Shown: piece after piece, positions 22,923-22,940 of the stretch
Layout: each line of letters opens with the position of its first letter
How positions within the stretch are numbered: position 1 is the first letter of the stretch
Source: an uncultured Muribaculaceae bacterium
Lineage (GTDB): Bacteria > Bacteroidota > Bacteroidia > Bacteroidales > Muribaculaceae
Assembly (NCBI GenBank): GCA_948788915.1
Contig: CAQFOZ010000038.1
Span: 1 to 22,940 of the forward strand
Length of the DNA stretch: 22,940 nucleotides
Direction: 5' to 3'
Program-made: the position numbers and the translations under genes
Notes under the pieces: model-generated
The model's database searches: none
What the model was told of the DNA's origin: nothing
What the model saw: the letters and a program-made list of their open reading frames with translations, nothing else

Positions 22923-22940
22923 AAATTAAATAAATTCGGT
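22896..22940 (+). mobile_element. Probable left end of an insertion sequence (partial)
   Basis: TGTCCACTAAAAAAT at 22896-22910 is the exact reverse complement of 32-46. Further in, the two ends differ, as expected for the left and right ends of one element that share only terminal repeats. The element seems to begin exactly at the codon after FLDHY of the integrase and to supply its stop codon. The transposase, if present, lies beyond the window. Confidence 0.45.

Noticed and set aside
1..22940. CRISPR arrays, tRNA or rRNA genes, toxin-antitoxin or phage defence genes
   Set aside because: Looked for on both strands by motif and repeat pattern; none could be supported.

Overview
The window reads as chromosomal DNA of a Bacteroidales bacterium, most likely Muribaculaceae or a close relative. 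The phylum call rests on several promoters of the Bacteroidetes type (TTTG, 19 bases, TAnnTTTG), the near absence of Shine-Dalgarno sequences, a Rho with a very long charged N-terminal insert, and a split MacAB/TolC efflux operon with a LytS/LytTR pair. It also rests on two secreted proteins ending in the YxNLQGVKVAxPxNGxxIR tail common in Prevotella and Muribaculaceae. The family call is an inference from recalled sequence patterns; no search was run.

Layout. Positions 1-46 look like the tail of an insertion sequence. A minus-strand housekeeping group follows, transcribed ruvX/yqgF, def, ettA, ddh and closed by a strong hairpin at 55-94. From 4022 to 10411 a compact plus-strand operon encodes an outer membrane channel, a lipoprotein adaptor, a MacB-type ATPase, a MacB-type permease, a LytS-like histidine kinase and a LytTR response regulator. 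A perfect palindromic terminator separates it from a minus-strand rubrerythrin gene with the rubredoxin domain first.

Between 11289 and 13316 lie two divergent paralogous genes for secreted proteins, each with a near-perfect Bacteroidetes promoter. The minus-strand copy has one extra A in a poly-A tract right after its start codon, so its signal peptide is out of frame with the rest. Next come tilS (a short form lacking the usual C-terminal domain) and a likely operon rho, aroC, a YhcC-like radical SAM gene and a TlpA-like thioredoxin gene. The rho gene has a structured leader of about 190 bases. A shared bidirectional terminator at 19652-19700 separates this operon from a convergent AspT/YidE-type transporter gene.

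The right end holds a tyrosine recombinase gene typical of Bacteroidetes integrative elements. Its last codons coincide with a 15-base sequence that is the exact inverted repeat of one at 32-46. The simplest reading is that both window ends run into copies of the same insertion sequence. Most of the window is ordinary core genome. The observations most worth checking are the slippage-prone frameshift in the divergent paralogue pair, the insertion sequence ends, the rho leader, and a perfect 20-base repeat upstream of both ruvX and tilS. I found no CRISPR array, tRNA, rRNA or recognisable defence system.
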